In this document: positions 1 to 7,388 of the stretch, piece after piece
Position numbering within the stretch: position 1 is the first letter of the stretch
Layout: the number at the start of each line of letters is the position of its first letter
Assembly: GCF_000719475.1 (NCBI RefSeq)
Contig: NZ_JOGO01000123.1
Location: 1 to 9,408, forward strand
DNA length: 9,408 nt
Direction of reading: 5' to 3'
Source of the DNA: Streptomyces sp. NRRL F-5630
Lineage (GTDB): Bacteria; Actinomycetota; Actinomycetes; Streptomycetales; Streptomycetaceae
Position numbers and translations under genes: made by a program
The notes under the pieces: generated by a model
Database searches by the model: none
What the model was told of the DNA's origin: nothing
What the model saw: only the letters and a program-made list of their open reading frames with translations

Positions 1-603
1 CCCCAGCACTCCCCCACCCCCGCTCCGCCGGCTCCCTCACCGACTCCCCCGCCGCCGCCCGCCGATCCGGTGGAGTACAGCTGGAGCACGCTGCCGTACG
101 GCCTCCTCGGGGACGGCACGGGACCGGAGATGCGGCTCGACGGAATCCCGGTGTGGCAACGGCCCGGCGGGATGTCGATCGGGGGGACGCGGTACGAGCA
201 CGGGGTGAGCGTGCGGATCCCGTCCGAGACGACGATCGACCTCAACCGCAGGTGCACGAAGTACCAGGCGTACGTGGGGCTCGACGACATGACCCTGGGC
301 CTCGGCGCGGCCCGCTTCTCCGTCTGGGCCGACGGTGTCCGGCTGTGGCGCTCGGAGGTGCTGCGGGGTGGCGCCCCGGCGGTACCCGTACAGGTGGGGA
401 TCGCGGGACGGCGGACGGTGCGGCTGGTGGTGGAGGCGGTGGGCCCGGCGGCGGCCTCCGCCCCGGGGGGCTCTCTTGCCGGGTCGCTCACGGGTGGCGG
501 CGACGGGGGCGGCCCGGGGCTCGGCGTCGCGCAGCGGATGTGGGGCGGTCTCGGACGGGTGGGCGTGGCGGACTGGGCGGATTCGCGGTTCACCTGCGAG
601 TGA
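1..603 (+). CDS. NPCBM-domain protein, C-terminal part (5' truncated)
   Basis: The reading frame is open from base 1 and ends at TGA 601-603, so the start lies outside the window. The first 23 codons are almost all Pro, Ala, Ser and Thr, a typical extracellular linker. The rest, about 175 residues, reads as an NPCBM (NEW2/NEW3-like) carbohydrate-binding module: a Y-E-H-G-V-S-V stretch at nt 193-213 and Y-Q-A-Y-V-G-L-D-D at nt 262-288, followed by F-S-V-W-A-D-G and a closing V-A-D-W-A-D-S-R-F. In known proteins this beta-sandwich module is attached to secreted glycosidases or surface proteins and binds galactose-type sugars; in Streptomyces it also occurs behind serine/threonine kinase-like or membrane-anchored regions. 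The catalytic or anchoring part is not visible, so the overall function cannot be stated. A Gly-rich stretch at nt 454-519 interrupts the end of the module. The gene is convergent with the regulator that ends at 619. Fold assignment is fairly secure. Confidence 0.85.
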   Translation, partial: PQHSPTPAPPAPSPTPPPPPADPVEYSWSTLPYGLLGDGTGPEMRLDGIPVWQRPGGMSIGGTRYEHGVSVRIPSETTIDLNRRCTKYQAYVGLDDMTLGLGAARFSVWADGVRLWRSEVLRGGAPAVPVQVGIAGRRTVRLVVEAVGPAAASAPGGSLAGSLTGGGDGGGPGLGVAQRMWGGLGRVGVADWADSRFTCE

Positions 604-618
604 GCACGGGCGACGCCT

Positions 619-3600
619 TCATCCGCGCTGGTGGGACGGGGTTGCCGCAGGCCGGTCGATGAAGTCGGCCGGCTCGGCGGAGGCGGCTGCGGCGACTGCT
701 TCGGCGTGGGCCTCGGGGCCGAGAGCGGCGCGGGTGGTCGTGGTGACGCGGGCGGCGAGGTCCGCTTCGTGGGGGCCGCGGGCGTGGGGGCCGCGCAGGC
801 GGGTGGCGACGGTGAGGGCCTGGACGGCGGTGGTGTGGTCGCCTGTCTCCATGAGGAGCAGGGCTCCGGTTTCGAGGAGCGAGGCGGTGATGCTGCCGGA
901 GAGGTGCGCGGAGACGGCGGCGGTGAGGGTCTCGCGCCACTGCGGGAGCGCCGCGTCGGCACCGTCGAGCGCGGCCCGTACCCGTACCTCCGTATCGGCG
1001 AAGGCGGCCATCCAGGTGGGTGGGCCGCCTATTCTGCCGTTGTCGGTCCTGAGCCGCGCGCACAGTGCCTCGGCCTCCTGGGGTGCGCCGTCCTCCAGAG
1101 CCATGCGGGCGCGGAGCAGCATCAGGAAGGCGTGCGCGTCGAGCGAGCCGGTCTCGTCGGCGACGGCTGCGGCGCGTGCCATGTGCGCCTCGGCCTGGGA
1201 ACGGTCGCCGGAGTGGTGGGCGATCTCGGCGAGGCGGGCGAGGAGGAAAGGGGTCTCGGCGAAGGCGCCGACCTCCTGCGCGAGGTGCAGCGCGCCCTCG
1301 CACTCGACGCGCGCGTCGTCGTACCGTCCCTGCGCCATCGCGAGTTCCGCCCGGGCGCTGGCGACCTGCGCGCCGAGCCAGCGGTCGCCGGTGCGGGCGC
1401 ACAGGTGCCGCAGTTCGCCGAGGTCCTCCTGGACGTCGGCGTTCTCGCGCGGGGCGTCCACGGTGATGTGGACGCGGAACATCAGGGCGGTCGCGAGTTC
1501 CCAGTCGGCACCGAGGCGACGGCAGCGGTCGACGGCGCCGTCGATGAGCGGGTAGGCGTCCTCTGCCGTGTCGAGGAAGAAGGGGGCGAAGGCCGCGAGG
1601 AGGCCGGGGAAGACGGTGGCCTCGGGCACGTCGGCCCCGGCGAACAGGTTGCGCAGCCCGGTCACGTAGGCGCGGGCGGCCGGAGTCAGGTTCTCGTGGT
1701 CAGGGTCGGTCTCGGAGGAGAGGAAGAGGTGGAGCATGCGCAGGTGGAGGCGGGGCCAGTAGCGCGGGTCGTCCGGCGGGACGCCGGGGCCCGGGTCGGT
1801 CGGTGCCGCCCGGCCCGTACCGCCCTCGGCGCGTCTGTGGCGAACGTGCAGGTCGCCGACGGCGGCCGGGACGCCACCGGCGAGAACCATGGTGCGCTCG
1901 GCCCACTCGGCGCCCTCGATACGGTGGTTGCGCAGCCACCAGAACCAGCCGCAGCCGAGGACGAGCGCGACCGCGTCCTCCTCTTCGCCCGCGGCGAGAG
2001 TGCGGGCGAGAGCGGCACGGATGTTGTCGAGTTCGGTCTCCAGGCGGGCGATCCAGGGCAGTTGCTCACCCGAACGGATGAGAGGTTCGGCGGTGGTGAC
2101 GAGCGCGCGGTAGTACGCGGTGTGGCAGCGTCCGGCGGTGACGGCACGGTCGGCGTCCTCGGCGGCGCGCTCGGCCGCGTACTCGTGGATCGTCTCCAGC
2201 ATGCGGAAGCGCATCCCCGTACCGTCCGGCTGCGGGCTCGCGACGACGAGTGACTTGTCGACGAGCGCGCCGACGAGGTGATCCGCGGGCCCCGTGCAAA
2301 CGGCCTCGGCGGCGGCGAGGTCCCAGCCACCGGCGAAGACGGACAGTTCGCGCAGGGCGTCGCGCTCCTCCTCGTCGAGGAGGTCCCAGGACCAGTCGAC
2401 GACGGCGCGCAGGGTCTGCTGGCGGGGCAGTACGGTGCGGCTGCCGCCGGTCAGGAGCCGGAAACGGTCGTCGAGCCGCTCGGCGAGCTGGCGGGGACCG
2501 AGAAGGCGCAGGCGCGCCGCGGCGAGTTCGATCGCGAGCGGCAGCCCGTCGAGGCGGCGGCAGATCTCGGCGACGGCCTCCGGCTCCTCGGCGACGGTGA
2601 AACCGGGGCGCACGGCGGCACCGCGTTCAGCGAAGAGCCGGACCGCCTCGGCGGCCGGCAGCGGGGCGACAGGCCATACGGCCTCGCCGGGGACACCGAG
2701 CGGTTCGCGACTCGTGGCGAGCACCGTGAGACCGGGGCAGCGCGTCAGGAGCGTCTCGGCGAGGTGCGCGGCGGCCTCGATGACGTGCTCGCAGTTGTCC
2801 AGGACGAGTAGCAGTTCACGGCCCGCGCAGTACTCGACGAGTAGTTCGACGGGATCGGTGGTGGCCACGGGCCGCTCCGGAGCGGTGCGCAACACCGTCT
2901 CGCGCACCCCGAGCGCGCTGAGGACGGCGGCGGGGACGTCCTCGGGGCGGTCGAGGGGGGCGAGTTCCGCGAGGCGGATGAGGGGGTGGGGGTGGGAGTG
3001 AGGGGCTTGGGGTGAGGTGGTTCGGGAGGTCGCGGTGTTCAAGGGGCGGTCGCCCGGGGTGGGGGTGGGGGCTTCGGTTGGGAGAGTGGCGCGGGCTTCG
3101 CGTGGGGCAGTTTCACTTGGGGCTGGGCTGGGCGCTGCGGTCGGGGTGGCCTGAGGGTCTGGGCTTGGGGTGGGTGGATTTTCGTACGGGTAGCCGAGCG
3201 CTGCTTCTTCGGCGAGGCGGGTCTTCCCCGAGCCGCCGGGGCCGGTGAGCGTGACGAGGCGGGACGCGCGCAGGGCGGCGCGGATGCTCTCGATCTCCCG
3301 GGCTCGGCCGACGAAGGAGGTGAGCCGGCGGCGAATGCCGGTGGTGGGAGCGGGCGGGGGGCTTGCAACGGGTGGGGGCGCGGCGGGTGCCGGGTCGGGA
3401 GTGGGCGTCGCGCGCAAGAGTTCCGCGTGAAGGGTGCGGAGTTCCTGGCCGGGGTCGGTTCCGAGGTGTTCGGCGAGGGTGCGGCGGAGGTCCTCGTACG
3501 CGGCGAGCGCGTCGGCGGGTCGGCCGTCCGCACGGAGGGCGCGGAGCAGGAGGCCGTGGAGGCGTTCGTCGTACGGGTGGGCCGCAGTCAGCCCGCGCAG

Positions 3601-4125
3601 TTCGGGTACGAGCACGGCGGCGCGCCCCGCGCCGAGGTCGGCCTCGACCCGGCGGCGTACGGCGGTATGCCGCAAGTCCTCCGCGTGCCGGGCCTCCGCG
3701 GCGGCCTCGGGCAGGTCGGCGAGCGCGGGGCCGCGCCACAGTCCGAGCGCGGTACGCAGGACTTCGGCGGCCTTCTCGTAGGAGTGCGCGTCGAGCGCGG
3801 CGGAGCCCTCGCCGAGCAGGTCCTCGAATCGGTACAGGTCGACATCGCCCCGCTCGGCGACGAGCCGGTAGCCGCCCGGACCCGAGGCGAGCGCCGCACG
3901 CCCGAGGACTCGGCGCAGCCGCCCGACGAGTGCCTGAAGCGCGGCACCGGCGTCCCGTGGCGGTTCGCCGCCCCACACCTCGTCCACGAGCGTGCCCGCG
4001 GCCACCTCGCGGCCGGGACGCAGCGCGAGAGCGGCGAGCAGCGCGCGCAGCCTGGCACCGCCGAGCGGCAGGAGAGTGCCGTCGAGGGCCTGAGCCTCGG
4101 TGGCACCGAGGATGCCGTACTTCAC
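619..4125 (-). CDS. AfsR/SARP-type transcriptional regulator with NB-ARC ATPase and TPR-like region
   Basis: Large STAND-type activator, 1168 residues from GTG 4125, cytoplasmic and DNA-binding. Residues 2-90 match the OmpR-like winged helix of SARPs (Y-G-I-L-G, then L-G-G-A-R-L-R-A-L-L). Residues 95-240 are the BTAD helical domain, ending in L-G-T-D-P-G-Q-E-L. A Pro-rich linker follows, then NB-ARC: Walker A G-P-G-G-S-G-K-T at 295-302, Walker B L-L-L-V-L-D-N-C-E-H at 438-447, and the R-L-D-G-L-P-L-A motif near 524-531. A winged-helix segment lies near 568-588 (R-Q-Q-T-L-R-A-V-V-D-W-S-W-D). The last 450 or so residues are Ala/Leu-rich helical repeats of TPR type. Relatives switch on secondary-metabolite or developmental genes when ATP is bound. 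Oddity: about 66 Pro/Thr-rich residues (316-381) sit between Walker A and the next strand. Start: GTG 4125 places the family's usual N-terminus first; GTG 4140, ATG 4218 and ATG 4332 are in frame but add low-complexity sequence. Its target is not visible. Confidence 0.9.
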   Translation of the reverse strand: MKYGILGATEAQALDGTLLPLGGARLRALLAALALRPGREVAAGTLVDEVWGGEPPRDAGAALQALVGRLRRVLGRAALASGPGGYRLVAERGDVDLYRFEDLLGEGSAALDAHSYEKAAEVLRTALGLWRGPALADLPEAAAEARHAEDLRHTAVRRRVEADLGAGRAAVLVPELRGLTAAHPYDERLHGLLLRALRADGRPADALAAYEDLRRTLAEHLGTDPGQELRTLHAELLRATPTPDPAPAAPPPVASPPPAPTTGIRRRLTSFVGRAREIESIRAALRASRLVTLTGPGGSGKTRLAEEAALGYPYENPPTPSPDPQATPTAAPSPAPSETAPREARATLPTEAPTPTPGDRPLNTATSRTTSPQAPHSHPHPLIRLAELAPLDRPEDVPAAVLSALGVRETVLRTAPERPVATTDPVELLVEYCAGRELLLVLDNCEHVIEAAAHLAETLLTRCPGLTVLATSREPLGVPGEAVWPVAPLPAAEAVRLFAERGAAVRPGFTVAEEPEAVAEICRRLDGLPLAIELAAARLRLLGPRQLAERLDDRFRLLTGGSRTVLPRQQTLRAVVDWSWDLLDEEERDALRELSVFAGGWDLAAAEAVCTGPADHLVGALVDKSLVVASPQPDGTGMRFRMLETIHEYAAERAAEDADRAVTAGRCHTAYYRALVTTAEPLIRSGEQLPWIARLETELDNIRAALARTLAAGEEEDAVALVLGCGWFWWLRNHRIEGAEWAERTMVLAGGVPAAVGDLHVRHRRAEGGTGRAAPTDPGPGVPPDDPRYWPRLHLRMLHLFLSSETDPDHENLTPAARAYVTGLRNLFAGADVPEATVFPGLLAAFAPFFLDTAEDAYPLIDGAVDRCRRLGADWELATALMFRVHITVDAPRENADVQEDLGELRHLCARTGDRWLGAQVASARAELAMAQGRYDDARVECEGALHLAQEVGAFAETPFLLARLAEIAHHSGDRSQAEAHMARAAAVADETGSLDAHAFLMLLRARMALEDGAPQEAEALCARLRTDNGRIGGPPTWMAAFADTEVRVRAALDGADAALPQWRETLTAAVSAHLSGSITASLLETGALLLMETGDHTTAVQALTVATRLRGPHARGPHEADLAARVTTTTRAALGPEAHAEAVAAAASAEPADFIDRPAATPSHQRG

Positions 4126-4131
4126 CTGGCC

Positions 4132-4162
4132 ATTGTCCACGAGGGGTGCGGGCGGGAACCAA
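4132..4162 (-). promoter_or_regulatory. Possible promoter giving a leaderless regulator mRNA
   Basis: On the - strand, TTGGTT (4162-4157) and GACAAT (4137-4132) are 19 bases apart, and GACAAT ends 6 bases before GTG 4125. No Shine-Dalgarno sequence precedes GTG 4125 or GTG 4140. A -10 box this close to the start codon is the usual layout for leaderless transcripts, which are common in actinomycetes. Both hexamers are imperfect and the spacer is long, so this is a tentative call. Confidence 0.3.
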
Positions 4163-4177
4163 TGTTCGGGGAGGCTT

Positions 4178-4208
4178 GGTGGGGTGGGGGTGGGGGTGGT
4201 GCGGGTGG
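4178..4208 (+). repeat. G-quadruplex-type G tract
   Basis: The + strand has runs of four, five and five G separated by single T bases at 4181-4196, then another GGG at 4203-4205. This fits the simple rule of four runs of at least three G with loops of up to seven bases. It lies between the regulator's probable start and its upstream region, with the G strand being the template strand for the regulator. Whether it folds in the cell cannot be read from sequence. Confidence 0.5.
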
Positions 4209-4296
4209 ATGCGGGCATACCCCCACCCACCCGGGGGGCTCCCCTGCATCCATTCTTTCGTGTCCGCCGCCCCACCTCCGCCCAACCGCCCACATC

Positions 4297-4305
4297 TGTG
4301 GATAA
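4297..4305 (-). promoter_or_regulatory. DnaA-box-like nonamer
   Basis: TGTGGATAA on the + strand is the exact complement of TTATCCACA, the classical bacterial DnaA box; streptomycete boxes usually read TTGTCCACA. It is about 170 bases upstream of the regulator's probable start. A second near match, TTGTCCACG, is at 4133-4141. Isolated boxes can occur by chance, so a role in DnaA binding is only a possibility. Confidence 0.35.
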
Positions 4306-4329
4306 CTCCGGCCGAAAAAATAATCGTGC

Positions 4330-4343
4330 CACTCGTCCGAGTG
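4330..4343. repeat. 14-bp inverted repeat, possible operator
   Basis: CACTCG and CGAGTG flank a two-base centre. The repeat is perfect and sits about 205 bases upstream of the regulator's probable start, beside an A-rich run (4314-4322). Read on the - strand it is a short hairpin followed a few bases later by a T-rich run, so a weak terminator for the exporter remnant upstream is an alternative to an operator. Confidence 0.35.
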
Positions 4344-4436
4344 AGGAGATGTGCAGCTGGCAGCGGGCGCCGCAGACATGTGCCTATAGTGCGGGCACCG
4401 GGGCGTCCGAGGCCGCTCCGGACCTCCCGGGCGGCT

Positions 4437-4474
4437 CGTGGGCCCGGAGGCCGTCCGCTGTTACGGGCCCCACG
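4437..4474 (-). terminator. Hairpin behind the LysE-type remnant
   Basis: CGTGGG-CCCG (4437-4446) pairs with CGGG-CCCACG (4464-4474), leaving C4468 bulged and a 17-base loop. It begins 26 bases past the exporter remnant's stop on the - strand. There is no U tract, which is common for terminators in this group. It may be a relic of the exporter's original terminator. Confidence 0.35.
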
Positions 4475-4499
4475 TCCGGGGCCCCTTCCGCGGGCGAGC

Positions 4500-4958
4500 T
4501 CAGTCGCTCATCGTCAGCCGGATCGCCAGGGCTGCGATGAGACCTCCTGTCACCCTGTCCAAGAGCGCGCGTGCCCTGGGCTGGCGGAGGTGGGTGCCGT
4601 GAGTGAACCGGCGCAGCCGACCAGGATGGCGATCCACACGAGTCCGAGCGTGAGGTGCACCCACGCGAGGGGTAAGCCCATCGTGAGATGCGGCGATTCC
4701 TCCGGTATGCCGGAGGAAGGGTGGCGTCGTAGAACACGCCACCTTGGGTTGAGGAGGTTGGTCAGCAGCGCCCCGGTGCCAGCCGGCGGCAAGGGAGTCG
4801 TCCCTCCCGGCCGGGGCGTCTCGGACCGGCCTCCTCATCCCGCACTTCGTGCGCAGGGTCGCGAACATCAGGCGCGCGACCATCTACAACAGCTGCGCGA
4901 CGCCCGCCCAGCGCAGGATGTCGCGAGCGAGACGGGAGGTAGTGAGCAGAACCCAACG
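4500..4958 (-). pseudogene. LysE/RhtB-family amino-acid exporter remnant, frameshifted and 5'-truncated
   Basis: Pieces of one LysE-type exporter, an inner-membrane protein that exports amino acids, appear in order but in different - strand frames. First comes a stretch ending L-R-W-A-G-V-A-Q-L-L, directly followed by an in-frame TAG at 4886-4884. Then G-A-L-L-T-N-L-L-N-P (about 4774-4745), a K-V-A step in a second frame, and V-F-Y-D-A-T-L-P in the third frame. Next are P-H-L-T-M-G followed by V-H-L-T-L-G-L-V-W-I-A-I-L-V-G, back in the first frame (to about 4600), and finally A-R-A-L-L-D-R-V-T-G-G-L plus R-L-T-M-S-D to the stop at 4500. Three successive one-base losses around the N-L-L-N-P to F-I-P region would explain the frame order. 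The N-terminal third of the family (about 60 residues) is not found between 4958 and the next gene. The assignment rests on recalled family motifs. It cannot make a working transporter unless the sequence has many errors. Confidence 0.72.
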
Positions 4959-5033
4959 GCGGGCCGACGAACGACAGCATTACTGCGGCGGTAAGTCCCT
5001 CGCCCCTTTGAGCCGGAGGATCGGCTGTGCCGC

Positions 5034-5054
5034 TGGCCGCCCCCACTCCGGCCA
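5034..5054 (-). terminator. Hairpin just past the cyclase-like gene's stop
   Basis: TGGCCG (5034-5039) and CGGCCA (5049-5054) enclose a nine-base loop, starting 11 bases after the stop codon on the - strand. Together with the inverted repeat that overlaps the stop (5062-5080) it gives two hairpins in a row at the gene end, a plausible terminator without a U tract. Confidence 0.4.
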
Positions 5055-5061
5055 CCAGGAC

Positions 5062-5080
5062 GCCGTCAGCCGCTGACGGC
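5062..5080. repeat. Perfect inverted repeat overlapping the cyclase-like gene's stop codon
   Basis: GCCGTCAGC (5062-5070) and GCTGACGGC (5072-5080) are exact complements around one base, so a hairpin would have an 8-bp stem with a three-base loop. The TGA stop (5068-5066) lies inside one arm. It may be part of a two-hairpin terminator with 5034-5054. Confidence 0.5.
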
Positions 5081-7378
5081 CCCCCGGCCCGCCCCCAGCG
5101 CGCCCGCGACGCCTCGCGCCGGCGCCACCGAGCCGGTGGGTACGGCGCGCTGACGAGTAGGCGTGCCCGTCCATGAGGTGCCCCGCCGTTCCAGAAGGCG
5201 CCGCAGCCACAGTTCCGTCGCGGCGAGCTCCGCGAGGCCGTCGAGCGGTACGGGTGCGCCCTCGGCGGCCTGCCGCAGTGCCTTGCGCACCACCCGGGCC
5301 TCGATGAGGCCCGCCTCGGCGAGGAGAGGTGTGCGGAAGACATCGAGGAGGGCGTCCAGGTGGTTGCGCAAGCCGATACGGAGGGGGGCGTACGGGTCGG
5401 CCGTCGAGGGAGTGCCCCAGCCGGGCGGCAGTTCGTGAACGCCGGCACCCTCCAGGACGGCGCGCAGCACTCCGGCCCGTGCCCCGGGGCGCACCCGCAG
5501 CGCTTCGGGGAGGGCGCGGCATGCCCGTACAACCTGGTTGTCGAGGAAGGGGGCGTGGAGGCGCTGGAAGCGGATCTCGGCGGCCTGTTCGAGGACGCGC
5601 AGGTCGGCGGCGTGCCGGGCGAGGGCGGCGCGGGCTCGGAAGTCGCCGGGGCGGCGCCCGGAGCCGGGCCCCGGTCGGGCCGCCGCTTCGTGGAGGCGAA
5701 CCGATACTTCCGCGAGGGCCTCGCCGGTGAGCCAGCGCGCCGCCGGACCCGGGCGGGCCCAGGCGAGTGCCGCGAGCGAGGCGCCCATGGCGCCGTCGGC
5801 CGTCTCGGGGAAGCGGCGGCGCAGGAGGAGGTCGGCGGCGTCCTCCAGCCCTTCGCGGTACGGGGTGCGAGCGAGGCGGCGCGCGGCACCGTACACCTTG
5901 CCGGGGACCATGACGGAGCCTTCGGCCTTGGTGAGTGCGGCGACCGGGCGGACGAGGTGGCGTCTGCGCCGGTCCATGAGGAGGTCGGCGAGACGGGCGG
6001 GGTGAGCGTCGAGCACTTGGCGGGCGCCGTGTCCGGTGAAGTGGTCGGCGCTGCCCGCGAGGAGCCGGGCGCGGTGACGGCCGGCGGCGACGAGCGCCGG
6101 GCCCGGTTCGTCGGTGAGCGGTACCCGGAGTTCAGCGAAGGGCAGGGTCTCGGGGCCGCCCGCGACAACGACGTGGTGCAGGCGCGGGTTGGCGGCGAGG
6201 GCTGCGGCGCGTTCGGTCTCGGGTTCGCGGCCGGGGACGACGAGGTCGTTGAAGGTGACGGCGACGAGGCGTTCGCCCGCGCCCGTGCCCTGCCCGAGCA
6301 GTGTGCCGGGCATCCCCGGCAGTCCGGCGGCGAGGAGGGCGAGGGTCGCTGAGCCGCTGCCGCCGGAGAGGTCCGCCCCGATGCCGGGCTGCGGCATCCC
6401 TCGCGCGGCGCGGCGTTCGGCGGGGCCCATGCCGGGGACGGGGCCCTGGTCGGCCTCGGTACCGGGGACGTGGCGGGGTGCGGCGAGCCTGACCCGTACC
6501 GCCTCGACGAGTGCTTCGCGCACCGCCTCGACGGCACTGTCGGCGGCGACGGGCGCGGCGGAGACGGCCAGCGAGGTCATCTGCTCGTACCCGGCGATCT
6601 CGGGGACGCCCGCGCGCATGATCAGCGCGTGGCCCGGGGGGACGCGGCGGACACCGGCGTACGGGGTGGCGTCCTGGAGGGCCTCGGGGATGTCGGGGGC
6701 GGCGAGGAGTGCTGCGAGGTAGCCGATGTCGAGGTTGGCCTCGATGAGGTCCGCGAGCGGGAGGGCGGCGGTGGCGAAGGCGGTGCCGCCTGCCCATGGG
6801 GTGTGGAAGACGGGGCGTGCGCCAGCGAGGTCGCCGACGACCATGGTGCGGCGGCCGACCTGGACGACCGCCGTGTAGCTGCCCGCCCACGCGGTGAGGT
6901 GGCGCAGCGCACCACCTTTCGCGGAGTAGAGCGCGGCGCGCAGTTGGGCGTCGGTGGCGGCGCAGGTGCCGAGGACGGCGATGCGGGTCTCGGCGTCGGC
7001 GCGTACGACGCGGAGTTCGTCAGGACGCCAGTCGCCGACGGCCCACAACGGGTCGGGGTCGCCCCACAGGAGCTGGGCGCCGACGGGCTGGATGGTGTCC
7101 TCGGCGTAGTCGTCGGCGCCGCTGTGGTCCCTGGCGTAGGTGCCGTGGGCGGCGGGTGCTTCCTGGGTGCGGCCCCTGCCGTGCTCGGCGCCGCCGCCGC
7201 GGCTGCCGTACTGGTCGAAGCCGTAGGGGTCGCCGTAGCCGTGCTCGGCTCCTGGGGTGCCGAAGGCGGTGTCCTGGGCGGCGACGGAACCGGTGGGCGG
7301 GCCGGGCGGTGCGTACGTGGCAGGGCCGGGTGTACGGCGCCGGGCCGCAGTGCTGCTCCACCCCACCAACCAGCGCAT
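5066..7378 (-). CDS. Asparagine-synthase-like / lasso-cyclase-like protein with altered active-site motifs
   Basis: 770 residues from ATG 7378, chosen because GGAGG lies five bases upstream and M-R-W-L-V-G-W fits how I recall relatives starting. Residues 14-95 are low-complexity (Gly, Pro, Tyr; G-A-E-H-G twice). Residues 96-270 resemble the N-terminal domain of asparagine synthetase B and lasso cyclases (R-P-V-F-H-T near 188, R-V-P-P-G-H-A-L at 245-252), but there is no Cys2, so no glutaminase activity is expected. Residues 330-720 resemble the synthetase domain, which normally adenylates a carboxylate for amide formation. The ATP motif S-G-G-x-D-S reads S-G-G-S-G-S (338-343), losing its Asp; the later G-H-G-G-D reads G-H-G-A-R (449-453). 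H-A-P-F-L-D-N-Q-V-V (608-617) is conserved in type. It may be a non-catalytic paralogue or use a changed mechanism. No lasso precursor or leader peptidase is nearby. It probably belongs to a streptomycete family annotated as asparagine-synthase-related; its role is unknown to me. Confidence 0.85.
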   Translation of the reverse strand: MRWLVGWSSTAARRRTPGPATYAPPGPPTGSVAAQDTAFGTPGAEHGYGDPYGFDQYGSRGGGAEHGRGRTQEAPAAHGTYARDHSGADDYAEDTIQPVGAQLLWGDPDPLWAVGDWRPDELRVVRADAETRIAVLGTCAATDAQLRAALYSAKGGALRHLTAWAGSYTAVVQVGRRTMVVGDLAGARPVFHTPWAGGTAFATAALPLADLIEANLDIGYLAALLAAPDIPEALQDATPYAGVRRVPPGHALIMRAGVPEIAGYEQMTSLAVSAAPVAADSAVEAVREALVEAVRVRLAAPRHVPGTEADQGPVPGMGPAERRAARGMPQPGIGADLSGGSGSATLALLAAGLPGMPGTLLGQGTGAGERLVAVTFNDLVVPGREPETERAAALAANPRLHHVVVAGGPETLPFAELRVPLTDEPGPALVAAGRHRARLLAGSADHFTGHGARQVLDAHPARLADLLMDRRRRHLVRPVAALTKAEGSVMVPGKVYGAARRLARTPYREGLEDAADLLLRRRFPETADGAMGASLAALAWARPGPAARWLTGEALAEVSVRLHEAAARPGPGSGRRPGDFRARAALARHAADLRVLEQAAEIRFQRLHAPFLDNQVVRACRALPEALRVRPGARAGVLRAVLEGAGVHELPPGWGTPSTADPYAPLRIGLRNHLDALLDVFRTPLLAEAGLIEARVVRKALRQAAEGAPVPLDGLAELAATELWLRRLLERRGTSWTGTPTRQRAVPTGSVAPARGVAGALGAGRGAVSG

Positions 7379-7383
7379 CGCCG

Positions 7384-7388
7384 CCTCC
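7384..7388 (-). promoter_or_regulatory. Ribosome binding site that sets the cyclase-like gene's start
   Basis: GGAGG on the - strand, five bases before ATG 7378. It favours this start over ATG 7453, which is in frame but has its nearest strong Shine-Dalgarno sequence 15 bases away. Three of its bases fall in the inverted repeat 7386-7400. Confidence 0.7.

Larger units (their letters stand above)
4126..4499. other. Gene-free stretch upstream of the SARP-type regulator
   Basis: No gene is convincing here. An in-frame upstream extension of the regulator is open to 4332 but encodes Pro/Thr/Arg-rich low-complexity residues, so I treat it as leader. The stretch holds a promoter-like pair at 4132-4162, a G-rich tract at 4178-4208, a DnaA-box-like nonamer at 4297-4305, an A-rich run at 4314-4322 that is unusual for this DNA, a 14-bp palindrome at 4330-4343, and a hairpin at 4437-4474 behind the exporter remnant. 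A TATAGT hexamer at 4385-4390 on the + strand has no good -35 partner. Confidence 0.6.

Noticed and set aside
335..2253. Long + strand frames opposite the regulator and over the NPCBM gene
   Set aside because: They are antisense or out-of-frame shadows in high-GC DNA; the regulator's domains lie clearly on the - strand.
4126..4332. Longer N-terminus of the regulator from ATG 4332, ATG 4218 or GTG 4140
   Set aside because: The added residues are Pro/Thr/Arg-rich and precede the usual start of the winged-helix domain; no ribosome binding site supports them. GTG 4140 remains a close alternative.
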